From positions 2,339,195-2,403,194 of the forward strand of contig NZ_JWJG01000028.1 of the NCBI RefSeq assembly GCF_000818395.1: a stretch of 64,000 nt of DNA, written 5' to 3'. Position 1 is the stretch's first letter, and each line of letters starts with the position of its first letter. Below are positions 1 through 10,281 of this stretch, in pieces. Made by a program: the position numbers and the translations under genes. The stretch is from Noviherbaspirillum autotrophicum (GTDB lineage: Bacteria > Pseudomonadota > Gammaproteobacteria > Burkholderiales > Burkholderiaceae_D). The notes under the pieces are model-generated. The model saw only the letters and a list, made by a program, of their open reading frames with translations. It made no database searches and was not told the DNA's origin.

Positions 1-504
1 GTCGGCTGCCTTGGCGCTCGTGATGCCGACGTTGATGGTCTGGTTGGCATTGGCGCCGACCTGGAACTGAGTGGCCGACAGCGAGCCGTCGAGCACGTTC
101 TGGCCGTTGAACTGGGTGGTGGTGGCCACGCGGTTCAATTCCTGTGCCAGCTGCGAGACTTCTTGTTGCAGGGAAGCGCGGTCGGACGCGGAGTTGGTGC
201 CGTTGGCCGACTGTACTGACAGCTCGCGCATACGCTGCAGCAGGTCGCTGGCGGTGCCCAGGCCGCCTTCAGCGGTCTGCGCCAGGGAGATGCCGTCGTT
301 GGCGTTACGTACTGCCTGATTCAGACCCTTGATCTGGGCGGTGAAACGCTCGGAAATCGCCAGGCCTGCGGCGTCGTCCTTGGCGCTGTTGATGCGCAGA
401 CCGGAAGACAGGCGTTGCAGGGAAGTGGCCAGTGAGGATGCCGACGAGGTCAAATTGCGCTGGGCATTTAACGACGCGGTGTTGGTGTTGATAACTGATG
501 CCAT
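1..504 (-). CDS. fliC: Flagellin, N-terminal 168 residues (cut by window edge)
   Basis: Structural subunit of the flagellar filament, exported by the flagellar type III apparatus. The reverse strand reads from an ATG at 504 preceded by AGGAGA. It begins [18 protein letters not shown] and continues with the classic D0/D1 text: [26 protein letters not shown] in pieces, [14 protein letters not shown], and [15 protein letters not shown]. The reading frame is open to base 1, so the variable centre and C-terminal D0/D1 lie outside the window. A sigma-28 promoter is visible upstream. The divergent neighbour is a GT41 glycosyltransferase followed by a nucleotide-sugar cluster, which suggests this flagellin is glycosylated (inference from context). 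The symbol fliC is by family; the organism may call it flaA. Confidence 0.96.
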   Translation of the reverse strand, partial: MASVINTNTASLNAQRNLTSSASSLATSLQRLSSGLRINSAKDDAAGLAISERFTAQIKGLNQAVRNANDGISLAQTAEGGLGTASDLLQRMRELSVQSANGTNSASDRASLQQEVSQLAQELNRVATTTQFNGQNVLDGSLSATQFQVGANANQTINVGITSAKAAD

Positions 505-566
505 TTTCTTTCTCCTGTATTAGGCGATCCCGACTAGCGGTTTCAAGCTTTGCTTTGTTGAAGCTG

Positions 567-593
567 TTATCGGGTGATGCCGGAAAAACTTTA
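567..593 (-). promoter_or_regulatory. Sigma-28 (FliA) promoter of the flagellin gene
   Basis: On the minus strand the sequence reads TAAAGTTT, 11 bases, CCCGATAA. This matches the enterobacterial sigma-28 consensus TAAAGTTT-N11-GCCGATAA at all but one base. It lies 63 bases upstream of the flagellin ATG, so the transcript would have a leader of roughly 50-55 bases with an AGGAGA ribosome site. Confidence 0.88.
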
Positions 594-797
594 GTCAGAT
601 TCAGATTTATTTTGTCGAGCCTGACATGAATCGAAGCTTGCTGCCTGTTTTACGGACTAAATCGGAAAATCTTTAATGTTGCACATATTGCAATCCTTAA
701 GCATTGAAGTAACAAAGTTTTCGGTGGCTGATCCATACATTGGCGTTGGCGCTAGACGGATAAGATGTCAACGAACCCGTAATGGAACCATCGGCAA

Positions 798-3719
798 ATG
801 ACAGTGGAACAATTAGAAGCGTCTTCCGAAATTGAACAAGCCAGGGCGGCTCTGCCTCTGATCCAGAGCGCACTGTTGCAAGGACAGTTTCAGGAGGCGG
901 AACAAACTCTCCATATTGTGTTGTCAATACTGGGGGAAGATGCGGATAGTCTGAACCTCGCAGTCATGGCAGCGCTAGGGCAGGGGAAAACCGTCGAGGC
1001 GCAAGGCTTTGCAGACCGCTTGCTGGCGGCCAGGCCCGACTGGCCGGAAGCGCTTCTGACGGCGGCGCAGGTCGCCGTTGTCGCCGGCGACTTCGGACAC
1101 GGACTGGGCCTGATTGCTCAGGTATTGGATGCCCACCCGGATCATTCGGGTGCCTTGGCGTTGAGAGATCAAATCCCACAGGAGTGCTGCGGCGTGCTGC
1201 ATACGGCGGAGCTGGAACAGCAGGTGAACGTGCCGGTGCCGCGCGGCGACAGCGCAGACCTGAATCGGGGAGACTTGACGCAGGGGGAGAAGGTCGCTCA
1301 AGAGCCCGTCGATGTTTTGCCTATTGCGGTGGCGCCCGCGCCGAAATTGCGCGGTTCCAGCGCTGAATTGATCGAGCAGGGCAAAAAGGAATTTACTGCC
1401 GGGCGGTATGCGCTGGCGCTCGAATATTTCGAGCATGTGCTCAAAAGCGACAGGAAGCACGCTGCGGCGCTTCACTTGAAGGCGGTGACGCTCATGCAGT
1501 TAGGGCGCCTGGTGGAGTCCAGGAGTATCTTCGAGGCGGCGCTCAAAGTGCGCACCAAGGATGCCGATCTCTGGAATCATTTCGGCAGCCTGATGATGTT
1601 GCGCGGCGCGCACGAACCTGCTTGCAAGGCTTTCAAGAAAGCACTGGCCTTGAATCCCCGGCACGAGCCGGCATTGATCAACTTGGGCCAATACCACATT
1701 GAGCGACGCGAGTTCGCCCAAGCCGAGACATTTGCCCGCAGATCGCTTGCCATCAACCCAGGCAGGTTTGAAGCGCTGAATAACCTCGGCGTTATACAGA
1801 TCGAAACAAAGCGGCATGCAGATGCTGCCGTAACGCTGCGCAAGACATTGGAAGCCCATCCTTTTTTTGCGCCTGCCTGGATGAACTTGGGCGTTGTCGA
1901 GACCGAGCTGGGAAACCTGGCGTCGGCGGAAGCATGCTACCGCAGGGCAGTTGAACTTGCGCCTGAAATGATTGATGGCTGGAAGAACTTCTCTATTCTT
2001 TTGGAACGGCAGAAGCGGTGGAACGAGGCGAATGAAACTGTGGACCGCGGCTTGCAGTTCGCTCCGGAATATTCCGCTCTATTGGGACAGAAAGGCAATG
2101 TCCTGATTGGACAGATGCGTTACCAGGAAGCGATTCCCTATTACGAGAGGGCGATCGCGCTTGAACCCAAACCGGCGATGCTTTACTCAAATCTCGGACT
2201 TGCTCATTTTCATACCGGCAATCACGAGGAGGCCATCAATTGCTACCGCACCGCTCTTGAGCTTGACTCGCGCCTTGCAATGGCATGGAACAACATGGCC
2301 GGCGTATTTGAAAAGCGCAAGAACCTGCCCGAGGCGATTGCCAACTACCAGAAGGCGCTGGAATGTGATCCGAACTTCGCCGAGGTGTACAACAATCTGG
2401 GCAGCTGTTTCATGAATCTGGTCGAGCTCGATAAAGCGCTGGCCATGTTCCAGAAGTCTATTGAGCTCGAACCGAAATATGATGACGCCAGAAGCAATCT
2501 TCTGTTTTGCCTGAACTATCACCCTGAATTGACTGCGGAAGAGATATTCGGATGGTACAGGCGTTTGGGCGAGGAGGTGGAGCGCAACGTCGCGGACAAG
2601 CTCATATCGCATGAAGGCTGGAACTGGGACGGCAAGAGAAAGCTGCGTATTGCTTACCTGAGTCCCGACTTCAAGGGGCATGCCTGCCGCTACTTCATAG
2701 AGCCATTATTCCGGGAGCACGATCACACTCAATTCGAATTTTTCGCCTATTCCAATGTGCAGTATCCTGATGAACATACCGAACGGCTCAAGACATACGT
2801 CGACCAATGGCGCGACATCGTCACGCTGTCAGACGACGATGTTGTCGCACAAATAGCAGCTGACAAAATCGATATTTTGGTCGATCTTGCCGGGCACACT
2901 GCCGGCAACCGGCTTATGGTATGCGCTAGAAAGCCGGCGCCGATCCAAGCGACCTACATGGGATATGGCTACACCACTGGCCTGAAGGCAATCGATTACT
3001 TCCTTTCCGACGCCCAAATTGCACCCCATGGGTTCGAACACCTTTTTAGTGAAAAGCCCTGGCATTTGCCAGTAACTGGTTGCTACCTGCCTGATGAGCG
3101 GGCACCGCAAGTCACCTCGCTGCCGGCACTGAGAAATGGTTATGTCACGTTCGGTTGCTTGGCTCGCCCTGTGCGGATGAACCATCGCGTAATTGCGGCG
3201 TGGTGCGAAATCCTCAAGCGGATTCCCGAAGCGAAGCTACGCTTGAACCAACAGCCGTTCCATGATGATGGCACTCGGGAATTGTTCTGGGAGCGCTTTG
3301 CGGAGCACGGAATTGGTCGAGAGCGAGTGATCCTTGAGTACTGTACGCCCCACTGGCCGGCCTATCAACAGATCGACATTACACTCGATCCATTCCCGCA
3401 CAACGGCGGCACAACGACATTCGAATCGATATGGATGGGTGTTCCAGTATTGTCAAAGCGAGACCGGCCATCGGTAGGACGTCTGGGGGCATGTGTATTG
3501 CATGCAATAGGCATGGACGACTGGGTGGTCGATACGGAGCAGGTATATATCGAAGAGGCTGTGCGACGCGCAGGCGACTTGCAGGAACTGGCACGCTTGC
3601 GCGCCGAGCTGAGGCTCCGAATCCAAGAAAGTTTGTTAATGCAGGTAGGGCCATGTACCCAAAGCCTGGAGCAGGCTTATCAACAGATGGCAATGGAAAA
3701 AATGAGGGATCGCTCGTGA
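798..3719 (+). CDS. Large TPR protein with GT41 (OGT/SPINDLY-like) glycosyltransferase domain
   Basis: 973 aa. Residues about 190-600 are a run of tetratricopeptide repeats (recurring A-x-NNLG, AI-x-x-Y-x-x-A-L-x-L-x-P patterns). Residues about 610-965 are the C-terminal catalytic region of GT41: [71 protein letters not shown]. The family transfers sugars from a nucleotide donor to Ser/Thr of proteins. It lies divergent from flagellin and overlaps the downstream rfbF by four bases, so it is probably the first gene of the glycan operon and a flagellin glycosyltransferase (inference). No strong ribosome site precedes the ATG, so the start is less certain than the identity. Residues 1-190 have two weaker TPR-like segments. 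Confidence 0.9.
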   Translation: MTVEQLEASSEIEQARAALPLIQSALLQGQFQEAEQTLHIVLSILGEDADSLNLAVMAALGQGKTVEAQGFADRLLAARPDWPEALLTAAQVAVVAGDFGHGLGLIAQVLDAHPDHSGALALRDQIPQECCGVLHTAELEQQVNVPVPRGDSADLNRGDLTQGEKVAQEPVDVLPIAVAPAPKLRGSSAELIEQGKKEFTAGRYALALEYFEHVLKSDRKHAAALHLKAVTLMQLGRLVESRSIFEAALKVRTKDADLWNHFGSLMMLRGAHEPACKAFKKALALNPRHEPALINLGQYHIERREFAQAETFARRSLAINPGRFEALNNLGVIQIETKRHADAAVTLRKTLEAHPFFAPAWMNLGVVETELGNLASAEACYRRAVELAPEMIDGWKNFSILLERQKRWNEANETVDRGLQFAPEYSALLGQKGNVLIGQMRYQEAIPYYERAIALEPKPAMLYSNLGLAHFHTGNHEEAINCYRTALELDSRLAMAWNNMAGVFEKRKNLPEAIANYQKALECDPNFAEVYNNLGSCFMNLVELDKALAMFQKSIELEPKYDDARSNLLFCLNYHPELTAEEIFGWYRRLGEEVERNVADKLISHEGWNWDGKRKLRIAYLSPDFKGHACRYFIEPLFREHDHTQFEFFAYSNVQYPDEHTERLKTYVDQWRDIVTLSDDDVVAQIAADKIDILVDLAGHTAGNRLMVCARKPAPIQATYMGYGYTTGLKAIDYFLSDAQIAPHGFEHLFSEKPWHLPVTGCYLPDERAPQVTSLPALRNGYVTFGCLARPVRMNHRVIAAWCEILKRIPEAKLRLNQQPFHDDGTRELFWERFAEHGIGRERVILEYCTPHWPAYQQIDITLDPFPHNGGTTTFESIWMGVPVLSKRDRPSVGRLGACVLHAIGMDDWVVDTEQVYIEEAVRRAGDLQELARLRAELRLRIQESLLMQVGPCTQSLEQAYQQMAMEKMRDRS

Positions 3720-4486
3720 AAGCGGTAATTCTTGCAGGTGGCCTTGGTACCCGTATTTCGGAAGAAACCCATCTGAAGCCCAAGCCGATGATCGACATAG
3801 GAGGGAAACCCATCCTTTGGCACATCATGAAGCTCTATTCCGCTCACGGGGTGAACGAATTCGTTATCTGCTGCGGCTACAAGGGATATGTGATTAAGGA
3901 GTATTTTGCAAACTACTTCATGCACATGTCGGATATCACGTTCGACATGAAGAATAACCGTATGGAAGTACATCAGAAATATGCCGAGCCATGGCGGGTA
4001 ACGCTGGTGGATACCGGCGAGAGTTCACTCACAGGCGGGCGCCTCAAACGTGTGGAGAAGTATGTGAAGAACGAGGAGGCGTTCTGCTTCACTTATGGTG
4101 ACGGTGTGGCGGATGTCGATATCAGTGCATCAATCGCTTTTCATAAAGCTCATGGCAGGCTGGCGACTGTGACAGCGGTTCAGCCACCAGGGCGCTACGG
4201 CGCATTGACGCGCGAAGGCGATGAAGTGATCGGTTTTACTGAGAAACCGCGAGGTGAGGGCGGCCTGATTAACGGCGGATTTTTCGTTCTCTCGCCACGC
4301 TGTATCGAGCGCATTGCCGGGGATGATACAAGTTGGGAAGGAGAGCCGCTGACCAGCCTAGCCGCAGACGGCCAACTGCGAGCCTTTGAACACAAGGGGT
4401 TCTGGCAGCCGATGGATACATTGCGGGAGAAAAATATGCTGGAAGAGTTGTGGCAGTCCGGCAAAGCGCCGTGGAAGGTCTGGTAA
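3716..4486 (+). CDS. rfbF: Glucose-1-phosphate cytidylyltransferase
   Basis: 256 aa. Makes CDP-glucose from CTP and glucose-1-phosphate, the first step to CDP-6-deoxyhexoses. The GTG start at 3716 is chosen because it gives the nucleotidyltransferase signature [17 protein letters not shown] at the very N-terminus, has GAGGGA upstream, and overlaps the stop of the GT41 gene (GTGA). Further family marks are [19 protein letters not shown] and [13 protein letters not shown]. Length equals the usual about 257 aa. Its stop overlaps the rfbG start (TAATG), indicating translational coupling. An in-frame extension back to 3431 exists but would sit inside the upstream gene and is not credible. Confidence 0.95.
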   Translation: MKAVILAGGLGTRISEETHLKPKPMIDIGGKPILWHIMKLYSAHGVNEFVICCGYKGYVIKEYFANYFMHMSDITFDMKNNRMEVHQKYAEPWRVTLVDTGESSLTGGRLKRVEKYVKNEEAFCFTYGDGVADVDISASIAFHKAHGRLATVTAVQPPGRYGALTREGDEVIGFTEKPRGEGGLINGGFFVLSPRCIERIAGDDTSWEGEPLTSLAADGQLRAFEHKGFWQPMDTLREKNMLEELWQSGKAPWKVW

Positions 4487-5544
4487 TGCTGCCTGACGAG
4501 TGCTTCTGGCGCGGCAAACGGGTCTTGCTGACCGGACATACCGGCTTCAAGGGCGCATGGCTGGCGCTCTGGCTGCATCGGCTGGGCGCGATTGTGAGCG
4601 GGATTGCGTTGCCGTCGAATACCTTGCCCAACCTGTTTGGGCTCATCAAAATCGACGATCTAACGCATAACCGTTTTTGCGACATCCGCGACGCGACTGA
4701 CTTCGGGACCGCGGTGCGCGAGGCGGCGCCGGAAATCGTTCTTCATCTCGCCGCCCAGCCTCTGGTGCGCGCCAGTTATCGCCAGCCGCTGCAAACCTTT
4801 TCCACCAATATTATGGGCACGGCGCATTTGCTCGATGCCTTGCGCGGGCTGGATTCGGTAAAGGTGGCTTTGTTAATTACCACCGACAAGGTATACCGCA
4901 ACCTTGAATGGCCATATCCCTACCGCGAAGACGATGCTTTGGGCGGGCGCGATCCATACAGCGTCAGCAAGGCGGCTTGCGAACTTGTCGTGGCGAGCTA
5001 TCGCGACAGCTTTCTGGCAGAGCAGGGGGTGGCGGTCGCCACAGCGCGTGCGGGCAATGTGATCGGTGGAGGGGACTGGTCGGATGATCGCCTGATTCCC
5101 GATGCCGTGCGGGCTTGGGAGTCGGGGAAAACCTTGGAAATTCGGCGCCCTTGTGCCATCCGTCCTTGGCAACACGTTCTTGAACCTTTGGCAGGCTACT
5201 TGGTGCTGACCGAGAGGCTTTGGGACCAGCCCGGCCTCGCAGGGGCGTACAACTTCGGTCCTGAAACGAGCGAAGCGACGACGGTGCGCGACGTGGTGGA
5301 ACTGGCACGTAAGGTGTACGGCAAGGGCAATGTGGTATGGGGCGATGGCAGCGCTGGCCCGCACGAAGCTGGATGGCTAGCGCTGGAAACCGCCAAGGCA
5401 CGGACGGTACTGGGCTTGAAGCCGCGCTGGGCGCTGGCGGAATCGGTTAGCCGGACAATGAACTGGTACCGCCGTCTGGCGGAAGGCGCACATGCGCGGA
5501 TATTGTGCGAGGGCGACATCGCCGCTTACGAAGCTGGCCTATGA
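4486..5544 (+). CDS. rfbG: CDP-glucose 4,6-dehydratase
   Basis: 352 aa, short-chain dehydrogenase/reductase fold. Converts CDP-glucose to CDP-4-keto-6-deoxyglucose. Residues 14-28 hold the NAD-binding TGHTGFKGAWLALWL glycine motif; the catalytic YxxxK is in DPYSVSKAACE. The preceding text DKVYRNLEWPYPYRED is typical of this dehydratase. The start at 4486 ([17 protein letters not shown]) is preferred over an in-frame ATG at 4450 because it overlaps the rfbF stop and gives the family length. It is the branch point for the epimerase and C-methyltransferase that follow. Confidence 0.95.
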   Translation: MLPDECFWRGKRVLLTGHTGFKGAWLALWLHRLGAIVSGIALPSNTLPNLFGLIKIDDLTHNRFCDIRDATDFGTAVREAAPEIVLHLAAQPLVRASYRQPLQTFSTNIMGTAHLLDALRGLDSVKVALLITTDKVYRNLEWPYPYREDDALGGRDPYSVSKAACELVVASYRDSFLAEQGVAVATARAGNVIGGGDWSDDRLIPDAVRAWESGKTLEIRRPCAIRPWQHVLEPLAGYLVLTERLWDQPGLAGAYNFGPETSEATTVRDVVELARKVYGKGNVVWGDGSAGPHEAGWLALETAKARTVLGLKPRWALAESVSRTMNWYRRLAEGAHARILCEGDIAAYEAGL

Positions 5545-6101
5545 GACACTTTAGTTTTATTGATACTCTGCTGACCGGGTTGAAAATCGTCGAGCGTCAA
5601 CGAATCGGCGACACGCGCGGATTTCTGTCGCGGCTGCTTTGCACAGAGGAGCTCGCCGCTGCAGGATGGGAAAAACCGGTTGTTCAAATCAATCATACCT
5701 ATACAGCGCGAGAGGGAACGGTGCGCGGAATGCATTTTCAACACGCCCCGCATTCCGAGATGAAGCTGGTGAGCTGCCTACATGGTGCAGTATGGGATGT
5801 GGCGGTAGATTTGCGCGCTGATTCCGACACCTTTCTGCAATGGCATGCCGAAAGATTATCAGCGGAGAACAACCGCGCATTGCTGATACCGGAAGGTTTT
5901 GCTCATGGATTCCAGGCACTGACCGACGATGTCGAGCTGTTATACTGCCATTCGGCCGCGTACGCCCCCGAATCCGAAGTCGGCCTTAATCCATTGGATG
6001 CACGCCTCGCAATTGCCTGGCCATTGCCGGTAACCGAGCTGTCGGCACGGGATGCGGCGCACCCGCCCATCAGCGAGGAGATGGAAGGAGTGCGTGTATG
6101 A
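5541..6101 (+). CDS. RmlC-like dTDP/CDP-4-keto-6-deoxyhexose 3,5-epimerase
   Basis: 186 aa cupin-fold sugar epimerase. Marks are GTVRGMHFQHAPHSEMKLVSCL (in part) with the conserved basic His, VAVDLRADS, and LIPEGFAHGFQALTDDVELLY. The product probably epimerises C3 and/or C5 of the CDP-4-keto-6-deoxy sugar made by the gene upstream; substrate is inferred from neighbours, since most RmlC proteins use dTDP sugars. The ATG at 5541 overlaps the rfbG stop (ATGA), and the next gene starts inside its stop codon as well. Confidence 0.88.
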   Translation: MRHFSFIDTLLTGLKIVERQRIGDTRGFLSRLLCTEELAAAGWEKPVVQINHTYTAREGTVRGMHFQHAPHSEMKLVSCLHGAVWDVAVDLRADSDTFLQWHAERLSAENNRALLIPEGFAHGFQALTDDVELLYCHSAAYAPESEVGLNPLDARLAIAWPLPVTELSARDAAHPPISEEMEGVRV

Positions 6102-7324
6102 AGTGCCGTCATTGCGGGGAACAGTTACTGCTGTCCTTTCTGGATCTTGGCGCCGCGCCCCCTTCCAACGCCTATCTGACTCGCAAGGCTCTGCACACGC
6201 CTGAGCTCTGGTTTCCTTTACGGATACTGGTCTGTGAGCAGTGCTGGCTGGTGCAGACGGAGGATTTCGCCAGGGCCGATGCCTTGTTCGATGCCGAGTA
6301 CGCATATTTCAGTTCCTTCTCCACGACTTGGCTCGATCATGCCAGTCGTTACGTGGATACGATGATCAATCGTTATGCGTTGGGACCGCACAGCAAGGTA
6401 GTGGAGGTGGCGGCCAATGACGGCTACTTGCTTCAGTTTGTTCAAACCCGGAGCATCCCTTGTCTCGGGGTTGAGCCCACTGCCAGCACGGCAACTGCCG
6501 CCCGTAAAAAGGGGGTGATGGTCGTAGAAAGTTTCTTCAGCGATAGCCTTGCCAGCGAGTTGGCGGCAGATGGCCATAGCGCCGATTTGATAGTGGCGAA
6601 CAATGTGCTCGCTCATGTCCCGGATATCAATGACTTTGTTTCCGGCTTTACCACCCTGCTCAAGCCACAGGGCGTTGCCACCTTCGAGTTCCCGCATCTA
6701 TTACGCATGGTGCAGGAAAACCAGTTTGATACGGCCTATCACGAGCACTATTCGTACCTGTCGCTTATTGCCGTTGAGCGGATTTTTTTCTCCAACGGTC
6801 TGAAAATTTTCGATGTAGAAAAGCTCTCTACTCACGGCGGCAGCCTGCGGGTGTTTGCACAACGGGCCGACACCGGCTCGCAGCCCCGTTCAGTCAGGGT
6901 CGACGAGAGTTTGGAGGAAGAAAAGGCAGCAGGGATGACTACGACCGGTTTTTACACCGGCTTGCAAATAAAGGCTGAACAGGTAAAGAATGATCTGGTG
7001 GCCTATCTGATCGAGGCCAAGCGCCAGGGCCTGAAGGTTGCGGCCTACGGAGCAGCGGCCAAGGGGAACACCCTGATCAATTTTTCTGGCGTGCGCCCAG
7101 ACTTGCTGCCCTATGTGGTGGACCGCAATCCCGCCAAGCAGGGCAAGTTCATGCCGGGTAGCCGGATTCCGATTATGGACGAAACGCATCTGAAGACCGA
7201 CCGCCCGGATCGCGTGCTGGTATTGCCGTGGAACCTGCGCGACGAGGTGACAGCGCAGTTGAACTATATCCGTGAATGGGACGGGAAATTTGTGACGGCG
7301 ATTCCCAAACTGGAGATTCAATGA
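6098..7324 (+). CDS. Nucleotide-sugar C-methyltransferase (NovU/TylCIII type)
   Basis: 408 aa, the usual length of SAM-dependent deoxysugar C-methyltransferases. The N-terminus holds a zinc-binding pair, MKCRHCGE at residues 1-8 and LVCEQCWLVQ about residue 45. The SAM-binding loop is VVEVAANDGYLLQFV about residues 102-116. The C-terminal domain has VAAYGAAAKGNTLINFSGV. In the known family the reaction is C3 methylation of a 4-keto-6-deoxy sugar, which fits the preceding dehydratase and epimerase. ATGA overlaps on both sides show it is part of one translationally coupled operon. The exact carbon methylated cannot be read from sequence. Confidence 0.88.
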   Translation: MKCRHCGEQLLLSFLDLGAAPPSNAYLTRKALHTPELWFPLRILVCEQCWLVQTEDFARADALFDAEYAYFSSFSTTWLDHASRYVDTMINRYALGPHSKVVEVAANDGYLLQFVQTRSIPCLGVEPTASTATAARKKGVMVVESFFSDSLASELAADGHSADLIVANNVLAHVPDINDFVSGFTTLLKPQGVATFEFPHLLRMVQENQFDTAYHEHYSYLSLIAVERIFFSNGLKIFDVEKLSTHGGSLRVFAQRADTGSQPRSVRVDESLEEEKAAGMTTTGFYTGLQIKAEQVKNDLVAYLIEAKRQGLKVAAYGAAAKGNTLINFSGVRPDLLPYVVDRNPAKQGKFMPGSRIPIMDETHLKTDRPDRVLVLPWNLRDEVTAQLNYIREWDGKFVTAIPKLEIQ

Positions 7325-8421
7325 AGTCACGCATACATTACACCAAGCCGTCCATCTCGGAGCTGGAGGTGGCATATGCTACCGACGCTGCGCGCAATGG
7401 ATGGGGCGAGCACTGCTATGAATATATCACCCGCTTCGAAGATGCTTTCAAGGCGCATCTCGGTGTCCGGTATGCGATCGCGACATCCAGTTGCACAGGG
7501 GCGTTGCATCTGGGGCTGGCTGCTCTAGGTATTGGCCTCGGCGACGAAGTGATCATGGCCGACTCCAACTGGATTGCGACTGCAGCACCGATCGTGCATC
7601 TCGGCGCTACACCTGTATTTGTAGATATTCTGCACGACACATGGTGTATTGACCCCGACCTAGCCGAGTCTGCCATTACCCCGAAAACGAAAGCCATTAT
7701 TGCCGTGCACCTGTACGGCAATTTGTGTGACATGAAACGGCTGCTGGCTATCAGTGAGAAGTATGGTATTCCCGTCATCGAAGACGCGGCCGAAGCAATC
7801 GGTTCTGTATATCACGGCATGAGGGCCGGCAGCATGGGAAGGTTCAGTACCTTCTCCTTTCATGGCACCAAGACCATCACGACTGGGGAGGGCGGCATGT
7901 TCGTTACGAATGACGCCGATCTTTACGAGAGCGTGCTTACCATGAGCAACCACGGCCGCGCACGCGCCCAGGTGCGCCAGTTCTGGCCTGATATGGTGGG
8001 CTTCAAGTACAAGATGTCCAACATGCAGGCCGCCATCGGTTGCGCGCAGATGGAACGCATCGAAGATCTGATTGAGCGCAAGCGCGAGATATTGGCCTTC
8101 TACTGGGACCAACTCGCAGGATTGTCGGGCGTTGTCATGAATCCGGAACTGCCAGGCACCCAGAACGGTGGCTGGATGCCGACGGCCGTTTTCGACGCCT
8201 CGACGGGTATCACGCGTGAAGCGCTGCAGGCCGCATTTGCGGCAGCTAACATCGATGCGCGGGTATTCTTCTGGCCGCTGTCTTCGTTACCAGCTTTTCG
8301 CCCGCGGCCGGAAAACCTGAACGCCTGGTCCATTCCATGCCGGGCAATTAATCTGCCTAGCTATCATGATATGTCGACCGAAGAACAGGAGCGGGTTATT
8401 GACGTTCTCATGCAGATGTGA
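7321..8421 (+). CDS. DegT/DnrJ/EryC1/StrS family sugar aminotransferase
   Basis: 366 aa PLP-dependent aminotransferase. The pyridoxal-phosphate lysine is in SFHGTKTITTGEGG, about residue 184; other marks are ATSSCTGALHLGLAALGIG, GDEVIMADSNWIATA, and VIEDAAEAIGSVYHG. The closest well-known types are perosamine/4-amino-4,6-dideoxyhexose synthases. In context it would aminate the 4-keto group of the CDP-6-deoxy (possibly 3-C-methyl) hexose. The ATG at 7321 overlaps the methyltransferase stop; an in-frame ATG at 7276 lies inside that gene and is rejected. It is followed after 53 bases by the acyl carrier protein. Confidence 0.9.
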   Translation: MKSRIHYTKPSISELEVAYATDAARNGWGEHCYEYITRFEDAFKAHLGVRYAIATSSCTGALHLGLAALGIGLGDEVIMADSNWIATAAPIVHLGATPVFVDILHDTWCIDPDLAESAITPKTKAIIAVHLYGNLCDMKRLLAISEKYGIPVIEDAAEAIGSVYHGMRAGSMGRFSTFSFHGTKTITTGEGGMFVTNDADLYESVLTMSNHGRARAQVRQFWPDMVGFKYKMSNMQAAIGCAQMERIEDLIERKREILAFYWDQLAGLSGVVMNPELPGTQNGGWMPTAVFDASTGITREALQAAFAAANIDARVFFWPLSSLPAFRPRPENLNAWSIPCRAINLPSYHDMSTEEQERVIDVLMQM

Positions 8422-8474
8422 ATCGGCCTTCCAGCCTCGTCACTGCGCTGTTTATCCACTTTAATAGGAAATGT

Positions 8475-8714
8475 ATGAGCCAGGAGAGATTCAAGAAAGT
8501 TTGCGAAGCGTTTCAATCGGCGTTTGGAACCGATCCCGGAGCGATACGCGAAAACAGTGAGCCCGGCGACATTCCAGGCTGGGATTCGCTGGGGCATGTA
8601 CGCCTCGTCGCAGAGCTTGAGCAAGTATTCGGTACTAGCTTCGAGGTAGATGAAGTGATGGAGATGGAAGACATCTCCGCCATTCTCCGGCTTCTCGCTG
8701 CTAAAGGTTATTAA
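8475..8714 (+). CDS. Acyl carrier protein
   Basis: 79 aa. It holds the phosphopantetheine attachment site in GWDSLGHVRLVAELEQVFG (Ser about residue 36) and an acidic helical surface, as in ACP family members. The start at 8475 has AGGAA nine bases upstream. It sits four bases before an AMP ligase and just upstream of LuxE/LuxC-like genes, so it is probably a dedicated carrier for an acyl group that ends up on the glycan, rather than the fatty-acid synthase ACP. ACPs play this role in Pseudomonas viosamine-type flagellin glycan islands (family knowledge). Confidence 0.9.
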   Translation: MSQERFKKVCEAFQSAFGTDPGAIRENSEPGDIPGWDSLGHVRLVAELEQVFGTSFEVDEVMEMEDISAILRLLAAKGY

Positions 8715-8718
8715 CTCA

Positions 8719-10281
8719 ATGTTTGCCGGTGATTTTGGCAAAGCCTTGCTGCTCCGGGCAGAGGGCGAGATTGTCGAGGGACGAACAGGCAAGCGCCTGG
8801 CCGGCGCTGAGTTGCGAATGGCGGGTGCTGCTGCGGCTACCTATCTTAGTCAGGCAATGGGATCATCCAGCGGTCCTGTTCTGATGATTCTGGAGTTGAC
8901 CCTTGAGTCAGTCATCGCCTATTTGGGCGCGTTGGCTTCCGGCCGACCCGTCGTGCCGGTGGATGTCCGGGATTGGCAGCAAAAGAAAGCGAGTTTGCTG
9001 GAGGCAGTTCGTCCGGCCGGTTGCTGGTTGCCCCGCCGTATTCTGCCTGACAATATCGAATTGCCGGCCAACATGAATGCCGTGTACGGATTGCCGGACA
9101 TTATAGGCCGCGGCAATGACTCTTCCATCCTTGGCTTGCATACGGTGTGTAGCCTGGAACCGGGAGTGCGGGTGATGATTCCGACCTCCGGATCAACGGG
9201 CCGCCCGTCCCTTGTGCAGGTCTCGGACTTGAATCTTTTCACGAACACCCTCGACATCATTTCCTCACAAGGCTTGACCTGCCGGGACAAGGCTCTCCTG
9301 TGCCTTCCACTGAGCTACTGTTTTGGCGCTAGTGTTCTGCATACCCATCTCTGGGCTGGAGGAAGCGTTGTCGTGGATGATCGCCTCATGTTTCCCGACA
9401 AGGTTCTCAACGTCATGGAGTCAGAGGGTTGCACGACGTTTGCAGGCGTTCCAACGACCTTTCTCCATCTCCAGAACCACAGTTCCGTTCTGCGTCGCCG
9501 TTTCCCTTCGCTCAGGCTTTGGTTGCAGGCCGGAGGCCATTTGGCGGCCCCCGTCGTGAATGCGTTTCGCGCAGCACACTCCGAGGCGGGATTTATGGTG
9601 ATGTACGGGCAGACGGAAGCAACTGCGCGGATTGCATCGTTTCTCGTGGATAGCGAGTACCCAGCTGGATGTGTGGGATATCCCTTGCCGAGTTTGGAAG
9701 TTCAAATCCGAACCGATTCTGGCGATGTATGTGGAGCTGGAATTCAGGGCGCAATCTGGATCCGAGGCCATTCTGTCTGTATGGGCTACCTGAACGACCC
9801 GATCCGAGAGGCGGAGAGGTTCGTTTCCGGATGGCTCAACACAGGAGATATCGGGCGACTCCTGCCTGACGGGAGGCTTTCTATTACGGGACGCTCTGAC
9901 GGGTTCATTAAGGTGCGAGGCCGGCGCGTCAGTTCGCAGGAGGTAGAGGATCTGGTTTGGAAACTCTTCGCTGCCCGTAGCTGCGCTTGTCCGGTTTCGG
10001 ATCCTGCCAGTGGGGAGGTCATTGGTTTGATCCTGGAGCCACCACCAGGCGATGCCGGGATGGCGGCCAACGAGCTGTCGACCGATGCGAAAGCGGAATA
10101 TCGCAACTCGAAACCTGAAGTTTCTCCCGAATTGAGACAGCGGCTTCGGGCTGCACTGCCTCCACATTGGGATTTGGGACCGGTGGTTGTCGCGGTTCTG
10201 CCTATCACAGTCAATGGAAAGGTGGACCGAATGGAATGTCGTACGAGATTGTTGCAGGTTGGAGAGGGTCCATGGAACTAG
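8719..10281 (+). CDS. AMP-binding acyl/amino acid ligase
   Basis: 520 aa member of the ANL adenylation superfamily. The phosphate-binding loop is MIPTSGSTGRPSLVQVS about residue 155; MVMYGQTEATARIAS is motif A5; WLNTGDIGRLLPDGRLSITGR with SDGFIKVRGRRVSSQEVE are A7/A8; the C-terminal catalytic lysine lies in ITVNGKVDR. It would adenylate a carboxylic acid and load it on the adjacent ACP or hand it to the LuxE-like protein. No thiolation or condensation domain is fused. The substrate cannot be read. The start codon lies four bases after the ACP stop and the end overlaps the LuxE-like gene by ten bases. Confidence 0.88.
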   Translation: MFAGDFGKALLLRAEGEIVEGRTGKRLAGAELRMAGAAAATYLSQAMGSSSGPVLMILELTLESVIAYLGALASGRPVVPVDVRDWQQKKASLLEAVRPAGCWLPRRILPDNIELPANMNAVYGLPDIIGRGNDSSILGLHTVCSLEPGVRVMIPTSGSTGRPSLVQVSDLNLFTNTLDIISSQGLTCRDKALLCLPLSYCFGASVLHTHLWAGGSVVVDDRLMFPDKVLNVMESEGCTTFAGVPTTFLHLQNHSSVLRRRFPSLRLWLQAGGHLAAPVVNAFRAAHSEAGFMVMYGQTEATARIASFLVDSEYPAGCVGYPLPSLEVQIRTDSGDVCGAGIQGAIWIRGHSVCMGYLNDPIREAERFVSGWLNTGDIGRLLPDGRLSITGRSDGFIKVRGRRVSSQEVEDLVWKLFAARSCACPVSDPASGEVIGLILEPPPGDAGMAANELSTDAKAEYRNSKPEVSPELRQRLRAALPPHWDLGPVVVAVLPITVNGKVDRMECRTRLLQVGEGPWN

